Notes under the pieces: generated by a model
The model's input: the letters and a program-made list of their open reading frames with translations, nothing else
The model's database searches: none
What the model was told of the DNA's origin: nothing
Translations under genes and position numbers: made by a program
Assembly (NCBI GenBank): GCA_036172665.1
Contig: CM069877.1
Coordinates: 15,334,501-15,398,500, forward strand
Source: Prosopocoilus inquinatus
Lineage: Eukaryota > Arthropoda > Insecta > Coleoptera > Lucanidae
Direction of reading: 5' to 3'
Length of the DNA: 64,000 nt
Shown here: positions 59,129 through 64,000 of the stretch, in pieces
How positions within the stretch are numbered: the stretch's first letter is position 1
Layout: the number at the start of each line of letters is the position of its first letter

Positions 59129-60310
59129 CTGAAATCAAATTGATTAGTACGCAGCGGAGATCGCAATAGAAATTATTATTATTATTATTACATTGAGCTC
59201 GTCGATTTCGGCATCCCAATCGCGCGAATCGATCTTTTTAACGATCAGCTTCACCAGTTCTTCGATTTTCTGAACGCTCTGCTCAGCCTGAGACTGCATG
59301 AGGCTTCTTGTGACGACTTCGCCCCCTTCCTTCCAACTATCATAGCACCCCACCAATTGAACCGATGCGTACAGCATCACAGCTTCCTTGGCCAGAACTA
59401 CCTTTAAAGCAAAAGGGCGGCAGTTTTAAAGTTGGGGGCTGGGATAATTTAACTTCAACTTGCCTCGGGGACTGTGTTAAAATTCATCGCGTCGACGCCC
59501 CACGATTGAAAAATCTTGCTTTCGGCCGTACTGTTGAATCTTGGACCTTCTACGGTGATTACGGTGACGGCTTTCTGGTTGCTGTAGCCCAATTCGTCGG
59601 CGGCAGCTCCGCACAATTCTGCCAGGGGGACGCAGACGGCCGGGGCCATCGGCAGACTCACGATTTTCTGATTGGTCCCATAACCCCCGTCGCGAAAAGT
59701 CTGATTCTCTCTGAGCGTGCTAAAAAGAGAGAGGGAGAGAGAAAGCGCAAGTTTTTCCCTAAGCGGCCAAGATGCTTACAAATCGAAGAAACTGTCCAGG
59801 ATAATGAAATCGCCCGGCTTGATTTCTTCTTTCAGCGAAATACAAGTGCCAATAGAGATCACGTGGGTACACCCCGCTTCCTTTAGGGCCCAGATGTTGC
59901 CCTTGAAGTTGACCTTACCCGGCGCGGTGGCGGGTTTTCCGTGCCACAATATGTAAGCAACCGGAACCCCCTCGACGTTTCCCTCCACCAGGACACCGGA
60001 AGGACTACCATAGAGGGTCGTGACTTCTTTATCCGTTTTGTTCTTGATTACGTCCACACGGTCCAGTGCGCAACCACCAAGCAGTCCCACCTGGGTGTAA
60101 TTAAGTACATTAAAAAAAATATCGGATGGATTAGAATAAAACCCTGTCAGAAGAAAGACAGAAGAGGAGACTTATCAGGTTGGGATTGAAAGTATTTTCA
60201 GATTGTTGTTTAGTTCTGTCATGATTTAATGCGCAACGATTTGCAAATAAATGACAAAGACGGAACAAGGTGGGCGGTTGCAAGAAAAGAATTACCTTGT
60301 ACTTCCCCAT
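59075..60310 (-). CDS. Divergent MTAP paralog, five exons, altered active site
   Basis: Exons (minus strand): 60310-60296 (MGKYK), 60090-59780, 59710-59464, 59401-59192, 59128-59075; 278 aa. Intron positions match MTAP. Exon 3 uses a GC donor (GAG|gcaagt). Family segments remain ([39 protein letters not shown]), but key sites differ: GGSGLD becomes GGCALD, RHGRKH becomes WHGKPA, TATGSL becomes [15 protein letters not shown] becomes AMNFNTVPE, and ATDYDCW becomes VGCYDSW (first selectivity Asp lost). The frame is open throughout, so selection has kept it. It ends ACGCPSKR, a C-x-C like MTAP's CSC. Activity may be lost or shifted to another nucleoside. Confidence 0.85.
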
Positions 60311-61520
60311 TTCGGCGGCGTAAAAACCCGAGAGTAAAAACACTGAGAATTTTGACAGATGTCAAAATGATTAGTCAAAACTGTCAAGACCAGCACCGCA
60401 TGCTAGGGAACGTACGGGAAATTGCTCGTGACGGTAGGTTTTAAAAGTGTTTGGAGAGTCGACGTTTCGCTGCGCTTAATAAATAATTTTGAATAATAAT
60501 AATTCTAAGAAGGATCAATTTCGTTGGCGGCCCCAGACTAATAGAATTTTTTTCTTGTTCAAAAAATCATGAGACGACATACGCGACGCGAATTAAATCA
60601 TAACGCTGATGTAAACATAACCTAACATAGAAGAATATTAAGGCAACCAGAACTTACACTTTCCATAAGTTAATATGTTGTATGTTTCGTTGAAAAACAC
60701 TTGACAAATTCATAACATGTTTTCTCACAGACATTTTCACCCAACTATTTTTATTTTATTCTCGTAGGTTATGTTTGTTAACGTTGTTGACATGCGACTG
60801 TACTTAGCTCAGACATTTGTTCACATTTTTAATAATAAATAAGTTAACTATTTACGTAATATAAGTCCAACTGAAATAATTTTATTGAAGCTTTTCACCA
60901 TAAGTTTCAGTAATAAGAAAAAGCTTTCACAAGAACTCTGTATAGAGTATTTTCAGTTTATTTAACCTAACCCATGCATTCTTGCAGTCCAATAGACTCC
61001 GTTTCAAATTTCGCGCCAGCTTTAAGACCGCCCACTTTCATAGTCTATTATGTATTTGGTGATTGCTCTCATTGGTTGTCTGTGGTTCATTTGACGGAAG
61101 TTATTGGTTATCGTCGATCACGTGTTCAATGAAAACCAATAATACCCCATCTTCCAAGCAGAAAATGCCGTTTTACTTGTCTCAAGCGCCCAAGGTTACG
61201 AATACTTGAGAAATACCAAATTGTAGTTTAACATAACCTAAAATTAATATCACATATATATTTTTAAATGGTGAACAAGTTGCCTTTGACACAATACAAA
61301 TGGCGAACTGTGCGTGCCATCTGCTTTAATTTCATAACCCTGTGTTAGCCATGCATTGTTTTAAATCCATGTTATTTTGTTACTCAGAAATATACATTAT
61401 TTAACTGCGTTCTTATCATTTGCTTTAATCAGGTCAACGGAATATAACTTTTTTATGATTCTTTAATTTAATTAAACTGGTAACACAAAAAACAAAAACG
61501 CTCACACATAACCTGTTCTC
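60311..61520. other. Upstream of the MTAP paralog; nothing further recognised
   Basis: Includes the paralog's 5' UTR/promoter near 60311-60400 (no clear TATA) and AT-rich intergenic DNA. Confidence 0.5.
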
Positions 61521-63215
61521 GCTTCTGAAATTTTCATTTGTTTTTTTTTTTCTTTTTATTTCAGTATTTTCTTTCTCAATTGTCAAATTGTTATCTTGTT
61601 TTGTTTTTGTTTAATTTCCAATTTGGAGAAATTTGCTGAATTCCTTTATAAATAATACATACGATTGTCAGTTGCTTCTTTTTTTTTCCCAAAAAATTTT
61701 CTTTTTCTTTTACTTGTGATGTGAAAGAAAAAAATTACTTTCAGTTTTCGCGGTTTATTTCTTTATTTCGTAATTTTGACGATCATCAGTTGTTTTTTTT
61801 GTTTGTTTTCCTGTCTTTTTTTGTTTTCATTTCTACTATGTTTTCCTTTTCAATTGTCATAAACATTCTCCTGTTCTGTTTTTATTCAATTTCTAATTAG
61901 GACAAATTTATTTGAATTTTCTGCCTTTACTTGTTTGTGTTTGTAAATAATACGAGTGTCAATTGTTTTTTTTCTTCTTTTTTTTCTTTTCTTCTCAAAC
62001 TTAGAATAGTTCTTTTCTCCCTCTCGTTTCTTTACAGTGCGGAAGAAAAAGGCTTTTCCTTTAAATATAGCATAATACCTACTCTATAAATTATGATCGG
62101 AGTTTGTTTTTCTTTGCTTCTTGCTTCTGAAACTTCCTTTCGTTCTTCTTTCGATTGTTTGACTTTGAAATTTCTTTAATTTTCTGCACTTTTATCTTCC
62201 AACGACGTTCTTCTTTTCTCCTCTTTTTTATTAGCGTTTGTTCGCATGGGAATTGGGAAAACAAAAAATGTCTTTCTCGTTTGAAATTTTCTTATCTCAT
62301 TGTCAAGAATATTTTCCTTTTTTGTTTTCGTTAGTCTTCTAAATATTTCTTCTCAAAATTCTCAAAAAGGGTTTCCTTTTTTTGTGTTTGTTTATAAAGT
62401 GCACAAGAAATCAAAATTTATTTTTAATTTTTTGAGTTTCTTTTTTAATCGACACTTGTTTTTTTTCTTTTTCTTTTTGGTTTGAATGTGACAAATTCTT
62501 TGTATAAATAAACTACGATTTTTTTTATTTCCGTTATTGTTTCGGTTATCAAAAACATTCTTATGTTTCGTTTTTGTTTGTTTTCCTGTTCTTTGATCTC
62601 TTTTTTAGGTTTCGTTTTGTTTCCACGTAGGAATTAGAAAAGCAAAAGAAGTCTATTTTCTTTTTTTCTTCTAAAATTTTCTCTCTTTCATTTTCCGTTC
62701 AACACTTTTCAATTTTCAATGTTTTCTCTTTCTTAATTTCCAGAGATTGTTTTGATTTTTTCTTCTTCATGGACCGTCAATTATTCTTTTTTATTCACAA
62801 CTGTTACGACTGTCATTTGTTTCTTATCTCCTCTCTTTCTTCTTTTCGTAACTTTGAAGATCGTCAATTGTTTTTTTCTTTTTTGTTTTGTTGTCGATTT
62901 GTTACCAAACAAACAGAACAAAAAAAACAACGGAAGTCCATTTTTCTTTTTCTCTTCTCAAATCTTCCTTTCCTCCATTTTCAATTTTCGTCTTATTCTT
63001 TTCAATGATCAAAAGCGCTTTCTTTTTTGTTTTTGTTTGTTTTTTTTTAATTTCCAGAAATTTTGTGTCGATTTCATTGCATTTCTTCGCCGACCGCCAT
63101 TTGTTCCTCTCTTTCGTAATTGTTAGGACTGTCATTGGTTTTGTTTAACTCTTCTCCTTTCTTTCATTTTTAATTGCCAAGATCCTTTAAGTCAATAGTT
63201 TCATTTTTTTTTTTT
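61520..63215. repeat. Pyrimidine-rich low-complexity tract with degenerate repeats
   Basis: T-rich on the + strand. Words such as caattgtca, ttttcttttca, tgttttgtttttgtttaatttcca recur at intervals, e.g. near 61575-61620 and 61850-61895 (about 280 bp apart). Open frames (Phe-rich) are compositional artefacts. Confidence 0.7.
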
Positions 63216-63417
63216 TTTAATTCCAAAACTACAATTCGTATGCAGTAAGGAGTAATAGGGGTTAAAACTCCCCCAAAATCAATCGACTGTTATCAGTTTA
63301 TTCATAGGAAAAATCGCAACATTTCCTTATTAAATTCTCGTCATTTTGCCAGTTACAACAGCCAGCAGTGAATGTTCCTTTTCATCATTAAGACTCCTCA
63401 AAACTTATTTGAGGAAC

Positions 63418-63990
63418 ACAATGGGGTCTATTCTGTAACATTGACATTGACTTGATATTACCTTGTTTCAAGTGACCTTGCAAAATTATTGTTCTGTAAA
63501 TAGTTTCCTAACAACTTGCAATCCGTTTCAAGTGTTATCTCGTGTAACGTTCGCTCAGGGGTAGGGGCGATGCTTTAAAAAAAAGTGAGGGGTAGCTCAG
63601 TAGTCTTGGCTGCCTTTTTATTTATTTGGACCGAAGATCCGTCAAGAAATAAATTTGGGAAACTTATCGTCCTTCTGGCGTTGGAAGCGCAGCGGAAGAA
63701 CCAGTGGAGCCGCAAGAAAAAACCTCAACTTGTTTTCCACCACTTTATTAGGCAGTCTGTACTGTACAGGTGTCCCGTGTAACAGCACCCTTCGTGGCAA
63801 TATGCATCTCTCTTCAATTTGCGGTCGGCAATCGACGTAAAATTTTATCAAATTGTAACAAGTTCTCTTCAAGTATTGAAGAGAACTTGTTACGAGATCA
63901 CACTTGAAACGGATTGCAAGTTGTTACGACACTATTTACAGAATACCAATTTTGCAAGGTCACTTGAAACATATCAATGTCACAGAATAG
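63418..63990. mobile_element. Foldback element, 'ggggtctattctgtaacattga' family
   Basis: Left arm 63421-63545 and right arm about 63845-63990 are inverted copies (aacaacttgcaatccgtttcaagtg with its complement). A perfect hairpin gttctcttcaa.tattgaagagaac sits at about 63860-63890. About 225 bp between (63556-63780) appears to be an insertion. A half copy is at 11488-11715. Confidence 0.8.
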
Positions 63991-64000
63991 AATTGTCTGA

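Noticed and set aside
63575..63640. tRNA-like A box (ggggtagctcagtag)
   Set aside because: No convincing B box (ggttcgaatcc) or cloverleaf downstream, so neither a tRNA nor a SINE head can be supported.

Overview
The window is eukaryotic and almost certainly insect nuclear DNA, probably from a beetle, although I cannot name the species. It is AT-rich, its genes are split by spliceosomal introns, and most of it is transposon debris of insect families: mariner, hAT, I-like and CR1-like non-LTR elements, a Ty3/gypsy-like LTR element, and many inverted-repeat MITEs. There is no prokaryotic gene organisation.

Three host genes can be supported. (1) The 3' end of a rhodopsin-class neuropeptide GPCR on the + strand. 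It has one exon carrying TM7 with NPWIY (14366-14509) and two paralogous candidate last exons (15156-15322 and 19105-19274), separated by a long pyrimidine-rich intron. (2) A complete S-methyl-5'-thioadenosine phosphorylase gene (MTAP) on the + strand, five exons over 47274-58201, with a 9.3-kb intron full of MITEs and a possible alternative last exon at 58315. (3) A compact, complete but divergent MTAP paralog on the - strand (60310 to 59075), lying tail to tail with MTAP. It has the same intron positions but altered substrate- and phosphate-binding residues.

Layout: 1-4282, gypsy-like element (- strand, LTR at 3282-4282) interrupted by a 5'-truncated non-LTR element. 4368-5749, mariner-like element with 40-bp TIRs and an almost intact transposase. 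5.7-11.7 kb, MITEs and foldback elements. 12-19.5 kb, GPCR 3' end. 22.5-28.2 kb, a three-level nest: I-like retroelement, then mariner, then hAT, the last with a perfect 8-bp target duplication. 28-38 kb, low-complexity DNA, a promoter-like retroelement fragment, and foldback elements, one with a 21-bp-period CRE array. 39-46.8 kb, a second nest: an outer hAT-like MITE containing an ATCGAT-rich hAT MITE and the first of two nearly identical intact hAT elements; the second copy lies inverted just outside it. 47-60.3 kb, MTAP and its paralog. 60.3-64 kb, low-complexity DNA and a terminal foldback repeat.

I found no CRISPR array, operon, tRNA or rRNA gene. The best leads are the GPCR with duplicated C-terminal exons, the MTAP paralog that looks like a pseudoenzyme or an enzyme of changed specificity, and the twin intact hAT copies.
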